In this document: positions 8,615-17,566 of the stretch, piece by piece
Layout of the letters: every line of letters starts with the position of its first letter
Numbering within the stretch: the first letter of the stretch is position 1
Source of the DNA: Sphingomonas sp. Leaf208
GTDB lineage: Bacteria; Pseudomonadota; Alphaproteobacteria; Sphingomonadales; Sphingomonadaceae
NCBI RefSeq assembly: GCF_001421415.1
Contig: NZ_LMKH01000039.1
Span: 1-64,000, forward strand
Direction: 5' to 3'
Length of the DNA stretch: 64,000 nucleotides
Position numbers and translations under genes: made by a program
The notes under the pieces: generated by a model
Told to the model about the DNA's origin: nothing
The model's input: only the letters and a program-made list of their open reading frames with translations
Database searches by the model: none

Positions 8615-9628
8615 TCAGGCCGCTTTTGCGATGGTTGCGACGGCGGGCGTGCCGGCTTCGAGGAAGGTGATCAGGCCACATTCCTCGCGGCTCATGTAGC
8701 GCTTGGCGCGGGGGAGGCGGAGCGCCTTGCGGAACGTACTTTGACCGGTCTTTACGAGTGCGATCAGCGAGGGGTGGACATAGCTTTTGCGCGCGATCGC
8801 GTGCGTGTTGCCAAGCCGCGCGACGACGGGTTCGAGCATCGACTTGAGGCTGAGGTCGCGCTCGGCCGACGCAAGCGCCTCGAACGCGGCGACGCTGGCG
8901 GCCCAGGTGCGGAAGTTCTTGGCGGTGAAATCGGTGCCGGTGACGTCGCGGATGTAGCAGTTGACGTCGGTTGAGGTGACGGGGTGCGCAACGCCGGCAT
9001 CGTCGAGCCACGCGAACAGATGCTGTTCGTCGAGGTCCTGGCATTTCTTGACGAAGCTGCTGAGCGAGCGATCGGTGATCCTGAGCGTCCGCATCTTGCC
9101 GGACTTGCCCTTGTACTGGAGCTTCAGCGTCGCGCCCTTCACCTCGCCGTGGCGCTTGCGCAGCGTGGTGGCGCCGAAGCTCTCGTTCGCTTCGGCATAG
9201 GCTTCGTTGCCGATGCGGATGTGGCCGCCGTCGAGCAGGCGGATGACCGCGGCGACCGCGCGTTCGCGGGTCAGCGAGCGTTTGCGGAGGTCGGCCTCAA
9301 CCGCCTTGCGGATCTTGGGGAGCGCATGGCCGAAGTCCGCGCAACGCTCGTACTTGGCGGCTTCCTGTGCTTCGCGGAAACCGAGGTGATAGCGATATTG
9401 TTTCCGGCCCTTCTCGTCCCAGCCGACCGCCTGGATATGGCCGTTGGGCTTGGGGCAGAACCACGCGTCGCGGTAGGCGGGGGGCAGGCCGACCGCGTTC
9501 AGCCGGTCGATCTCGTCGCGGTCGGTGATGCGTTGGCCCCTGGCATCCCAATAGCCCCAGCCGTTCCGCATCTTCTTGCGGGTGATGCCGGGCTTGGAGT
9601 CATCGGAATACACGATCTTGGTGGGCAA
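8615..9628 (-). CDS. DNA topoisomerase IB
   Basis: 337 residues matching bacterial/poxvirus-type topoisomerase IB. The N-terminal beta module (residues about 20-75) is followed by the catalytic domain with KRHGEVKGATLKLQYKGKSG, the helix TDVNCYIRDVTGTDFTAKNFRTW, and the nucleophile Y283 in ARKSYVHPSLI. The enzyme relaxes supercoils by nicking one strand through a 3'-phosphotyrosine. It is followed after 11 bases by the MscS gene, so the two are likely co-transcribed. It is divergent from the DJ-1/PfpI gene. Confidence 0.95.
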   Translation of the reverse strand: MPTKIVYSDDSKPGITRKKMRNGWGYWDARGQRITDRDEIDRLNAVGLPPAYRDAWFCPKPNGHIQAVGWDEKGRKQYRYHLGFREAQEAAKYERCADFGHALPKIRKAVEADLRKRSLTRERAVAAVIRLLDGGHIRIGNEAYAEANESFGATTLRKRHGEVKGATLKLQYKGKSGKMRTLRITDRSLSSFVKKCQDLDEQHLFAWLDDAGVAHPVTSTDVNCYIRDVTGTDFTAKNFRTWAASVAAFEALASAERDLSLKSMLEPVVARLGNTHAIARKSYVHPSLIALVKTGQSTFRKALRLPRAKRYMSREECGLITFLEAGTPAVATIAKAA

Positions 9629-9753
9629 TGCGGTGGTCCCTTGGGGGCGTCTGATTCTGACTATCTCTGCAAATGTTCGGGAAGGCGCATCGTTCCGGAA
9701 CGAGGCGGGCTGCGCTTGGTTGAGGGGGCACGGGATTTCACTGGAGACATGAC

Positions 9754-10317
9754 ATGGCCGATCTTTCCCAAGCTCGCGTATTGATGCTCGCTGCCGATGG
9801 TTTCGAGACCGTCGAACTGTTCGAACCGCGCAAAGCGCTGGAGGCGGCGGGCGCGAAGGTCACGCTCGCGTCGATCAAGACCGACCCGATCCAGGGCATG
9901 AAGGGCGACATCAACAAGGCCGAGACGGCAACGCCCGACCTGACGCTCGACGAGGTCGATACCGACGATTACGACGCGCTGGTGCTGCCGGGCGGCGTCG
10001 CCAACCCGGACACGATGCGCCAGGAAGAGCGCGCGATCGAGATCATCACCGAGTTCATGGAAGACGGCAAGATCATCGCCGCGATCTGCCATGCGCCGTG
10101 GCTGCTGGCCGAGGCCGACGTGATCGATGGACGCCGCGTGACGAGCTTCCCGTCGATCCGCACGGACCTGGAGAATGCGGGGGCGGACGTGGTGGACGAG
10201 GAGGTCGTCGTCGACGGCAACCTTATCACGAGCCGCAAGCCGGACGATATCCCCGCGTTCAACAAGGCTATCATCGACGCGCTCGAGGAAGAGCTGGCCG
10301 ACGAGTCGGTCGATTGA
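9754..10317 (+). CDS. DJ-1/PfpI-family protein (type 1 glutamine amidotransferase-like)
   Basis: 187 residues. The nucleophile elbow is AAICHAPWLL with C112-H113, and the conserved acidic residue is in DGFETVEL. This matches the PfpI/YhbO branch of the DJ-1 superfamily, whose members are reported as stress-protective deglycases or proteases; the actual activity is not decidable here. The ATG at 9754 follows a GGAG site at good spacing. The tail is unusually acidic (LEEELADESVD). A family A palindrome begins right after the stop. Confidence 0.92.
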   Translation: MADLSQARVLMLAADGFETVELFEPRKALEAAGAKVTLASIKTDPIQGMKGDINKAETATPDLTLDEVDTDDYDALVLPGGVANPDTMRQEERAIEIITEFMEDGKIIAAICHAPWLLAEADVIDGRRVTSFPSIRTDLENAGADVVDEEVVVDGNLITSRKPDDIPAFNKAIIDALEEELADESVD

Positions 10318-10322
10318 CCTGT

Positions 10323-10420
10323 CCCCCTCCCGCTTGCGGGAGGGGTTAGGGGAGGGGAGCGGGCACCGACCTGTTACGGACGCCCCTCCCCCGACCCCTC
10401 CCGCAGGCGGGAGGGGAGCC
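10323..10420. repeat. Composite palindrome, family A (copy 3)
   Basis: Inverted arms CCCCTCCCGCTTGCGGGAGGGG and CCCCTCCCGCAGGCGGGAGGGG with a core of about 55 bases. It sits between convergent genes and supplies the last codons and the stop of the acyltransferase on the minus strand. Confidence 0.9.
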
Positions 10421-11456
10421 TGTTTAGCCAGCGTTGAGCCGGGCGTTCTATTAGGTGGTAGAGGGCGATCGAAGTCAGCAGAACCAGGCCGAGATACAGC
10501 GCGACTTTCGTTAGCGGAACGGCCGCCGCGTCGCTGACGAAGACGAGTTTGAACGCTTTCCAGAGAATGAAGTGACTGAGATAGGTCGCGTAGCTGGTCT
10601 CGCCGAGATAATGGGTCCATCTCAGTTCGAACGGATTTCCAGGCCTGCCAGCGGTCAGTGCCAGCAAGAGCAGGACCGCTGCGAACAGTGCCGGAACGAC
10701 CAGAGTTTCTGGCGCGCCGGCGATCCAGCCTCCTGCGAAAAGCACAGCCACCAGTGTCGCCCATACCGGGGCGCGCAAGACGCCACGCCAGCGCAACCAT
10801 AACGCGCAGACGATGCTGCCGGTCGTAAACTCTACCAGGCAGCGAAGCAGGCCGTAGCGCGGGATGTCGGTGCCGAGCGTCGGCGCGTCCATCGCAAGGT
10901 GCAGGCCGACCAGCAAGCCGGCGATGATCGCCAGCAACGCCGAGCTCGGCAAACGCCGCCAGTCCACCGCCATAACCAGCAGCGGAAACAGCAGGTACGC
11001 ACCCAGTTCGGCGCTGATCGACCAAGCCGGGTCGTTCCAGGCGAGGTGATGCGTGAAGCCCCAGTTCTGGAGCAGCATGATGTGGAGCGGCAATTCCGGG
11101 AAGACGAACTGCGGATCGCTGCGGCCGGTTGCGCGGAGCAGCAGGGCCAGTGCGACGGCGCCGCCTAACGTGACCAGATGCAGAGGCCAGATGCGGGCGA
11201 TGCGTTTTTGCAGGAAGCGCGGAATGCTTGCCGCGCCGCCGGTACGAATGCGCTCGGACCAGGTCAGCCAGATCACGAAGCCGGACAGCAGGAAGAAGAA
11301 GTCGACCGCCAGATACCCTTTGGCAAAGACGTCGCGCACGCCGCTGGGCAGCCCCGCGATCGACAGGCGGATGTGGTAGAACACGACGAACCACGCGGCG
11401 ATCCCGCGCACGCCGGTCAGCGCGCGCAGTTCGTGAACAGGTGTGCGATCCGTCAC
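10374..11456 (-). CDS. Membrane acyltransferase (acyltransferase 3 / OafA-like family)
   Basis: About 360 residues, mostly hydrophobic segments, beginning VTDRTPVHELRALTGVRGIAAWFVVFYH, the usual start of acyltransferase-3 proteins. The conserved Arg and His pair appears in LTGVRGIAA and FYHIRLS, followed by FFFLLSGFVIW. Such enzymes acylate cell-surface sugars from the inner membrane. The GTG start at 11456 overlaps the end of the exosortase-associated ligase gene by 4 bases, suggesting coupling and a role in the same glycan pathway. The last 14 residues ([14 protein letters not shown]) come from a family A palindrome, so the natural C-terminus has been replaced or extended. Confidence 0.9.
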   Translation of the reverse strand: MTDRTPVHELRALTGVRGIAAWFVVFYHIRLSIAGLPSGVRDVFAKGYLAVDFFFLLSGFVIWLTWSERIRTGGAASIPRFLQKRIARIWPLHLVTLGGAVALALLLRATGRSDPQFVFPELPLHIMLLQNWGFTHHLAWNDPAWSISAELGAYLLFPLLVMAVDWRRLPSSALLAIIAGLLVGLHLAMDAPTLGTDIPRYGLLRCLVEFTTGSIVCALWLRWRGVLRAPVWATLVAVLFAGGWIAGAPETLVVPALFAAVLLLLALTAGRPGNPFELRWTHYLGETSYATYLSHFILWKAFKLVFVSDAAAVPLTKVALYLGLVLLTSIALYHLIERPAQRWLNRLPSRLREGSGEGRP

Positions 11457-12796
11457 GCCGGAGATGGCACGGCACTGCGGCGCATCGGCCGGAACGATTG
11501 CTCGCTCCGCTTGCGCGCCAGATACGTGTCCAGGCCGATCTGCGCGCCGATCAGCATGTAGATAAACGGCTGAAACGCGATCGCGATGAACCCTGCGCCG
11601 AGCAGGTAGACGATGTGTCCGCTTTGGAGCGCGGCTGCGAGCGGTCCGGCCCAGGCATACTCCCCGTCCGGATCGCGGTAGCGGCGGCGTATGAATTCCA
11701 TGCGGGCGATGCCGATCAGGTTGATCGCGAGCCATATTGCAAGGCCGGGATAGCCCTGCTCGCCGAGCATCTCGAAATAGGCGCTGTGATAGGCGCGGGC
11801 CTTGTCGACCTCGACCTTGGGTGCCTCGGCAGCGCCGGGTGTGGTCTTCAGGTCATAGCGGATGCGGTTGCCCAGATACGCGTTAAAGCCGCCGCCGAAC
11901 GGGTTCGCCTTTGCGTATTCGATCGTCCATTTCCAGACCGCGAGCCGCGTCGACGCGGATTCGTCGGCGTCGTAGGTCTTGATGGTGTGCATGCGATTGG
12001 TGAAGGTCGAGGGCAGGAACGGGATCGCCGCCAGCCCCAGCACGCCCAGCATCGCCAGATACGCGACCTTGCGTTTCACGTTGCGGATCGACAGCAATGC
12101 TAGCAGGCCGATGCAGAGCAGCCCGGTGCGCGTCGACGTGCCGACCGGGATCAGCAGGCACGCGAAGACGAGCGCCACGCAATAGGCCTTTACCCGCCAG
12201 TCCGGCCTGAAGATCGTCCCGTGATGCATGAACCAGACGATGATCGGGACGATCGCGATCGCCACCGCGCTGATCGTGCTGCCCTCATACAGGCCTGAGT
12301 TATTGTCGACCATCAGATTCAACTGACCGTAGCCGCCGCCGCCGCTGGCGATCGTCTTGATCCCGCCGACGACGATGATCGACGATGCGGCGAGGATCAT
12401 GAACAGCAGCAGCGCCTCGATCCGGACGCGCGTGCGCAGTGTCAGGGGGAGGAACGCGGCGAAGGCGAGCGCCTTCCACACCCAGTCCCATTTCTCCTTG
12501 GCCTCGACCGGGAAATCCGCGGCGATCGTCGTGCCCCAGCAATAGAGCAGCAGCAGCACGATCAGCACCTGGCGTCCGCCGACGCGCGTGTCCCGCTTGT
12601 CGTCGGCGAGGATCCACCCGCCGACCGCCAGCGCGACCGCGATCAGCGAGATCGGCACGCTGTTCAGTAGCAGGTAGGTCAGCCGCTGCGGCGATACGAT
12701 GTCGATATAGACATAGACGAGCACGAGCAGGAACGGCCGCTTGAACCCCATTCCGAAAAACGCGAGCAGGAAGGCGATGAACGCGAGATCACGCAT
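11453..12796 (-). CDS. Putative O-glycosylation ligase, exosortase A-associated (Wzy-like)
   Basis: 447 residues with roughly ten hydrophobic segments and a large periplasmic loop near residues 260-350. The N-terminus MRDLAFIAFLLAFFGMGF and the segment FGGGFNAYLGNRIRYD fit the TIGR03097 family of polymerase/ligase-like proteins found with exosortase A exopolysaccharide loci. It probably joins or polymerises lipid-linked sugars in the periplasm. It overlaps the upstream small ORF (ATGCGTGA) and the downstream acyltransferase, so all three look like one operon. No exosortase gene is inside the window. Confidence 0.88.
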   Translation of the reverse strand: MRDLAFIAFLLAFFGMGFKRPFLLVLVYVYIDIVSPQRLTYLLLNSVPISLIAVALAVGGWILADDKRDTRVGGRQVLIVLLLLYCWGTTIAADFPVEAKEKWDWVWKALAFAAFLPLTLRTRVRIEALLLFMILAASSIIVVGGIKTIASGGGGYGQLNLMVDNNSGLYEGSTISAVAIAIVPIIVWFMHHGTIFRPDWRVKAYCVALVFACLLIPVGTSTRTGLLCIGLLALLSIRNVKRKVAYLAMLGVLGLAAIPFLPSTFTNRMHTIKTYDADESASTRLAVWKWTIEYAKANPFGGGFNAYLGNRIRYDLKTTPGAAEAPKVEVDKARAYHSAYFEMLGEQGYPGLAIWLAINLIGIARMEFIRRRYRDPDGEYAWAGPLAAALQSGHIVYLLGAGFIAIAFQPFIYMLIGAQIGLDTYLARKRSEQSFRPMRRSAVPSPA

Positions 12797-12944
12797 CGCG
12801 GCGGGGTTTCTCTATCGGCGCGGGCTTCTTTTCAGGCGCGTCGTGCGGGCTCGGCTCGCGATCGAGGTCGGGCCGCTTGAGCAGCAGGAACGCGGCGAGC
12901 ATCATCAATCCGTGGCTGAGGCCGAGCGCGAGATTGTCGATCAT
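12789..12944 (-). CDS. Small single-pass membrane protein in the exosortase-associated operon
   Basis: A 51-residue frame starts at the ATG complement of 12942-12944 (MIDNLALGLSHGLMMLAAFL) and ends in a TGA overlapping the ligase start as ATGCGTGA. Upstream on its strand is AAGGAGGCCGT, a strong ribosome site. One hydrophobic helix (residues about 4-23) is followed by a charged, Pro/Lys-rich cytoplasmic-looking tail. No family is recognised. The tight overlap and ribosome site make a real gene likely, perhaps a partner or membrane anchor for the ligase. Confidence 0.7.
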   Translation of the reverse strand: MIDNLALGLSHGLMMLAAFLLLKRPDLDREPSPHDAPEKKPAPIEKPRRDA

Positions 12945-13044
12945 GGGTACGGCCTCCTTTTCGGAAATGCGGGCTTCTCGGAATCGTCTGTACGTCTAGT
13001 CGGTTGACGCGCCGTTAAGCGATCTGTGGCAGGGGGATAGCACG

Positions 13045-14253
13045 ATGCGTATCCTTCATATCCTCGATCACGGCCTGCCGCTGCAAAGTGGCTACACGTT
13101 CCGCACGCGGGCGATCCTCAAGGCGCAGGAGGCGCTTGGGTGGACCGTCGCGGCGGTGACCGGCCCGCGGCACGGCGTTGCACCCGCATCGGTTGAGTCG
13201 GTCGACGGGCTGACCTTCCATCGTACGGATGCGGGTGTGAAGCCGGGACCGGTCGGCGAAGTCGTCGGGATCGCGGCGTTCGCCAAGCGGATCGAAACGG
13301 CGGTCGATGCCTTCAAGCCCGACATTCTCCATGCCCATTCGCCGGTGATCGACGCGCTCGCCGCCCTCATTGTCGCGCGGAAACGCAAGCTGCCTCTGGT
13401 GTACGAGATCCGCGCGTTCTGGGAAGATGCGGCGGTCGGCAACGGGACGGGGACGGCGACGTCGATGCGCTATCGTGCGACGCGGGCGCTGGAGACGTGG
13501 GCGGTGCGGCGGGCGGATGCGGTCGCGGTGATCTGCGAAGGCCTGCGCGGCGACCTGATCGCACGGGGAATCTCCGGCGGCAAGATCATGGTCTCGCCCA
13601 ACGGCGTCGATCTCGACCTGTTCGGCAACGCGCCGCCGCGTGACGATGCGCTGGGGGCTAAGCTGGGGCTCGACGGCGCGGATGTCGTTGGGTTCATTGG
13701 CAGCTTCTACGATTACGAAGGGCTCGACGACCTGATCGCGGCGATGCCTGCCCTGGTGGCGTTGCGGCCCAAGGCGCGGCTATTGATGGTCGGCGGCGGG
13801 CCGATGGAGGCGGCGTTGCGCGCGCAGGCGGAGGCGTCGCCAGTGGCGGACGCGATCGCCTTCGTCGGGCGCGTGTCGCATCAGGAGGTCGAACGCTATT
13901 ACGGGTTGGTCGACATCCTAGCGTACCCCCGCAAACGGATGCGGCTGACCGATCTGGTCACGCCGCTGAAGCCGCTGGAGGCGATGGCGCAGGGGCGGCT
14001 GGTCGCGGCCTCGGATGTAGGCGGGCACCGTGAGCTGATCCGCGATGGCGATACCGGCACGCTGTTTCCGCCCGACGATCCGCAGGCGATCGCGGAGGCG
14101 CTGGCGGGGATGTTCGCGGATCGCTCGGGGTGGGACGAACGGCGTGCGCGGGGGCGTGCTTTCGTCCAGGAAGAGCGTAACTGGTCGTCAAACATTCGCC
14201 GTTATGCTCCAGTCTATGAGCGGCTGATCGCGGCCGCGGTGCGGGAAAATTAA
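13045..14253 (+). CDS. Exosortase A-associated group 1 glycosyltransferase
   Basis: 402 residues with a GT-B, family-4-like fold. The N-terminus MRILHILDHGLPLQSGYTFR is characteristic of the exosortase/PEP-CTERM-associated glycosyltransferases (TIGR04063). The nucleotide-sugar part includes GFIGSFYDYEGLDDLI, MVGGGPME and the E-x7-E-like PLKPLEAMAQGRLVAASDVGG. It should transfer a sugar to a growing lipid-linked glycan at the inner membrane. It is divergent from the ligase and small membrane protein over 100 bases. Its stop overlaps the next start (TAATG). Confidence 0.9.
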   Translation: MRILHILDHGLPLQSGYTFRTRAILKAQEALGWTVAAVTGPRHGVAPASVESVDGLTFHRTDAGVKPGPVGEVVGIAAFAKRIETAVDAFKPDILHAHSPVIDALAALIVARKRKLPLVYEIRAFWEDAAVGNGTGTATSMRYRATRALETWAVRRADAVAVICEGLRGDLIARGISGGKIMVSPNGVDLDLFGNAPPRDDALGAKLGLDGADVVGFIGSFYDYEGLDDLIAAMPALVALRPKARLLMVGGGPMEAALRAQAEASPVADAIAFVGRVSHQEVERYYGLVDILAYPRKRMRLTDLVTPLKPLEAMAQGRLVAASDVGGHRELIRDGDTGTLFPPDDPQAIAEALAGMFADRSGWDERRARGRAFVQEERNWSSNIRRYAPVYERLIAAAVREN

Positions 14254-15059
14254 TGGCAGAGTTTGCTCTTCGGACTTTGCAGCGTGGCAATCTAAATCGT
14301 CTGATGCCGATCGTCGGTGCGATCGCCGGGGGGGTGATCGCGGCGGCGGGCGTGATGCTGTCGTCGGGCGAAGCGCTGGAGGCGCTCGTGTCGGAAACGG
14401 GGATCGCGGCGCTGATCCCGATGGCGGCACCGCCGCTCGGGGCGACGGCGCGCGCGATACTCGCGCTGGGGGCGGGGGCGTTGGTGGCGGCGATCCTATG
14501 GTCGTCGCTGTACCTATTGTTCGGGCCGGGTGGGGTGTTTGCCGGTGCGCGGCCGCGGGAAGACGGCGTGCCGGTGATCCGCCGCGCCGACGCGCATCCC
14601 GACGCGCCGCCGCGCAAGCCGATGTCGGCGGCTGATCTCGGTACGCCCTTGATGGAGGTGGGCGTTGCGGGGGCGGCCGATGGGGCCGCGCGCGATGAGC
14701 GGGCTATTCCCGCCGACCTCGACCTGCCGCTGGCCGCCTATGATCCGAAGGCGATGCGGCCCGTGCCGATGGAGCCTGCCCGGCCGGTCGCGCCGCTGGC
14801 GCAGCCAACGATGGTCGCGCCGGTGATCGAAATGTCGCCGACCGCCGAGCCGGACACGTTCGTGACCGCGCCTGTGCCGAAGCCGGTCGGGCCACCGCTC
14901 GTCGAAACGTCGCAACCGGTGGAGGAGGTCAGCGCGCCGACGCCGATCGCTCGGCCTTTGCGTGCGCAGGCCGAGCCGACTACGCCGCCGACGATCGAGA
15001 CGCTCTTGCAGCGGCTGGAGCAGGGGGCGCTGCGTCGGGGTCGGATCGGGTCGCACTGA
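14253..15059 (+). CDS. Hypothetical two-helix membrane protein with Pro-rich tail
   Basis: 268 residues with no recognised domain. Two hydrophobic helices (about 17-36 and 75-95) are followed by a long, Pro/Ala-rich, low-complexity tail and a short C-terminal segment (IETLLQRLEQGALRRG) resembling a small helix. Its ATG overlaps the glycosyltransferase stop by one base, so it is translationally coupled and probably belongs to the surface-glycan unit. A scaffold or regulator of polymer export is one possibility. The coding frame is supported by overlap and absence of competing genes rather than by homology. Confidence 0.7.
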   Translation: MAEFALRTLQRGNLNRLMPIVGAIAGGVIAAAGVMLSSGEALEALVSETGIAALIPMAAPPLGATARAILALGAGALVAAILWSSLYLLFGPGGVFAGARPREDGVPVIRRADAHPDAPPRKPMSAADLGTPLMEVGVAGAADGAARDERAIPADLDLPLAAYDPKAMRPVPMEPARPVAPLAQPTMVAPVIEMSPTAEPDTFVTAPVPKPVGPPLVETSQPVEEVSAPTPIARPLRAQAEPTTPPTIETLLQRLEQGALRRGRIGSH

Positions 15060-15164
15060 GGTAGACGCGCACCGCGCGCTCCGACGTACCCGACTATTCC
15101 GAAAGCGCTGTTTCTCTCTCCCACCCTCTGATACCCATAGCTCGAAAACAGCGAGGAGGGGTCA

Positions 15165-16733
15165 ATGGCGAACGCCGAAACCGTTACGGGCGAGCCGGAA
15201 AAAGGCGCGTCGCGCTATGCGTGGTACGTGCTGTCGATCCTGTTCCTCGTCTATGTCCTGAACTTCGTCGACCGGCAGATCATTTCGATCCTGGCGGAGG
15301 ACATCAAGCGCGACCTGGGGCTGAAGGATCAGGATCTCGGGTTCCTGTACGGCACCGCGTTCGGCGTGTTCTATTCGCTGTTCGGTATTCCGCTAGGGCG
15401 GCTGGCTGACAATTGGCACCGCGTCAGGCTGATGACGATCGGACTGTCGCTGTGGTCGGTGATGACTGCGTTGTCGGGCTTTTCGAAGACCGGCGGGCAT
15501 CTTGCCGCCGCGCGGATCGGGGTGGGGATCGGCGAGGCAACTGCTAGTCCTTCGGCATACTCGATCATTTCCGATTATTTCCCGAAGCGGCTGCGGGCGA
15601 CAGCTTTGTCGATCTACTCGGCCGGGTTGTACGTGGGCGGCGGCTGTTCGTTGTTCATCGGCGGGCTGATCGTGCAGGGCTGGAACAAGGCCTATCCGGG
15701 CGGCGGACCGCTCGGGCTGGTCGGCTGGCAGGCGGCGTTCATGGCGGTCGGCGTGCCGGGGCTGTTGCTCGCGGTCTGGATCGCGACCCTGAAGGAGCCG
15801 ATCCGCGGGCTCGTCGAGGGGCTGCCCGAGCCGGAGAAGCATCCGGCGCCTTTCCGCGCGTTCGGGGCCGAACTGGTGACGATCGTGCCACCGCTGACGT
15901 TGATCGGTGCGGCGATGGGTGGGGCGCGGGCGCTTGGGTACAACCTTGCTGCGCTAGCGCTGGTGGTCGCGGCTGTGTCGGGGCTGGTCGCGGCGGGCGA
16001 GCCTTGGCCGCAATGGGTGGCGATCGGGATCGGCGTGTATGCGGTGTTCTCATGGGCGTCGGCGCTGAAGCGGCGCGATCCGCCGACCTTTGCGCTGATC
16101 GTCGGGACGCCGGCGTTCCTGTGCACGGTGGTGGCCTATGGGCTGAACGCGTTCCTGAGCTATGCGGCGAGTTTCTGGGCGGCGCCCTATGCGTTGCGCG
16201 AGCTTGGTGCGACGCCGGCGTCGGCGGGGTTCATGATCGGCAGCCTCGGCGCGACCGCGGGGTTCCTGGGGCTGACGATCGGCGGCGTGGTGTCGGATCG
16301 GTTGCGGCAGGGTAATCCGGCGGGGCGGTTGTGGGTGGTGATCTTCGGCGCGGTGGTGCCGGTGCCGTTCCTGATACTTGCCTTCACCGCGTCGTCGCCG
16401 ACCGCGTTCTATACCGGAATTTTCCTGGCGCAGTTGACGGCGTCGTGTGCGCTGGGCGCCGCGGCGGCGACTACGCAGGACATGGTGTTGCCGCGGATGC
16501 GGGGCACGGCGACGGCGACGTTCTTCATTGGGACGACGCTGATCGGGCTGGCGCTCGGGCCGTACATGGCGGGGCGGGTGTCGACGCTGACCGGGAGCTT
16601 GTCGATCGGCATGCTGTCGTTGCTGGTGGTGACGCCGATTACGCTGGTTTGTGCGGTTGCCGCGTACAGACTTGCGCCTGGGGCCGAGGCTACGCGGGAG
16701 GCTAGGGCTCGGGCGGCGGGGGAAGTGGTTTAA
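15165..16733 (+). CDS. MFS transporter, spinster-like
   Basis: 522 residues with twelve predicted membrane helices. The start WYVLSILFLVYVLNFVDRQI and the loop FGIPLGRLADNWHRVRL (the A-motif region) are typical of the spinster-like branch of the major facilitator superfamily common in sphingomonads. Substrates in this branch are poorly defined (lipids, organic anions, aromatic acids). The ATG at 15165 follows a strong GAGGAGGGG site. An enlarged middle loop (residues about 225-300) contains extra hydrophobic segments. No co-directional partner gene is near. Confidence 0.9.
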   Translation: MANAETVTGEPEKGASRYAWYVLSILFLVYVLNFVDRQIISILAEDIKRDLGLKDQDLGFLYGTAFGVFYSLFGIPLGRLADNWHRVRLMTIGLSLWSVMTALSGFSKTGGHLAAARIGVGIGEATASPSAYSIISDYFPKRLRATALSIYSAGLYVGGGCSLFIGGLIVQGWNKAYPGGGPLGLVGWQAAFMAVGVPGLLLAVWIATLKEPIRGLVEGLPEPEKHPAPFRAFGAELVTIVPPLTLIGAAMGGARALGYNLAALALVVAAVSGLVAAGEPWPQWVAIGIGVYAVFSWASALKRRDPPTFALIVGTPAFLCTVVAYGLNAFLSYAASFWAAPYALRELGATPASAGFMIGSLGATAGFLGLTIGGVVSDRLRQGNPAGRLWVVIFGAVVPVPFLILAFTASSPTAFYTGIFLAQLTASCALGAAAATTQDMVLPRMRGTATATFFIGTTLIGLALGPYMAGRVSTLTGSLSIGMLSLLVVTPITLVCAVAAYRLAPGAEATREARARAAGEVV

Positions 16734-16752
16734 GGTTTGACGCGCGCCCCAC

Positions 16753-16903
16753 TCCGTTCGTCCCGAGTAGCCGTCGAGTAGCTGCTTCAGCAGCGTATCG
16801 AGACGGCGTATCGAAGGACAGGTTGGCGCGCGGAACCTGTGCTTCGATACGATCCCTCGATACGCTTCTCCGAAGCTACTCGGTCTCTACTCAGCACGAA
16901 CGG
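16753..16903. repeat. Large imperfect palindrome, family G
   Basis: CCGTTCGT at 16753-16760 pairs with ACGAACGG at 16896-16903. Inner blocks also pair: GAGTAG with CTACTC, CGTATCGAG with CTCGATACG, CGTATCGAAG with CTTCGATACG, and ACAGGTT with AACCTGT. The result is one hairpin of about 150 bases filling most of the gap between the MFS and SOD-like genes. No other copy is in the window. Confidence 0.85.
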
Positions 16904-16973
16904 AATTCGGGTTCATCCCTACGGAGGTTGAGATCACCCCAACGCAGGTCGGGGATCACTCCGTCGGCTGGTG

Positions 16974-17510
16974 TTACCCCGCCTGGAACACCCCGCAGGC
17001 GATCCGCCCACCGCTATTACCGGCCGGGTCGGTCATCAAGTCGTCCGGACCCGCGTGCACCACGAAGGCCGAGCCGTCCGTGTCCATCAGGCCCGCCATC
17101 GTCGCGCCGGGGATCGTGATGCCGATCGTGCCGCGGCCATCGGTGCCGATGATCAGGTTGGGCAGGTCGCCTTCATGCGGGCCCTGCGGGTTCATGCTGC
17201 CGTGCTTCATGCTGGTCGGGTTCCAGTGGCCGCCCGCGGTCGTGAAGTCGGGGGCGTCGCAGCGGCCGACCATGTGGATGTGCGCGCCGTGCGTGCCAGG
17301 GGGCATCGCCTTGGCGTCGAGCGTGAAGCGGAGGCCGCCCGCGACTTCGGTGGCGGTGGCGCGGCCGACGTCGGTGCCGGTCGCGGTCTGGAGCGTAGCG
17401 GTGGCACGCTGGCCGCCGGATACGGGGGCACCGGTCTCCATTCCAGTCTTCTCGCAGGCGGTCAGCCCGATCGTCGCCGCGCCGAGCAGTGCCAGTGTCG
17501 CAATCCGCAT
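16974..17510 (-). CDS. Superoxide dismutase [Cu-Zn]-like lipoprotein
   Basis: 178 residues with a lipoprotein signal ending in LTACEK (cysteine 19). The Cu/Zn-SOD fold is visible: GTHGAHIHMVGRCDAPDF holds the first copper ligands, GGHWNPT and PHEGDLPN the bridging and zinc ligands, and FVVHAGPDD the last copper His. Disulfide cysteines are in GRCDAP and RIACGVF. It should detoxify superoxide in the periplasm, tethered to a membrane. It stands alone, downstream of the ThpR gene on the same strand. Confidence 0.93.
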   Translation of the reverse strand: MRIATLALLGAATIGLTACEKTGMETGAPVSGGQRATATLQTATGTDVGRATATEVAGGLRFTLDAKAMPPGTHGAHIHMVGRCDAPDFTTAGGHWNPTSMKHGSMNPQGPHEGDLPNLIIGTDGRGTIGITIPGATMAGLMDTDGSAFVVHAGPDDLMTDPAGNSGGRIACGVFQAG

Positions 17511-17566
17511 AGTGTCTCTCCCTGTTGATCTGTGACTTGGTCTTTGGGCGAACCCTCCGCCGTGGC

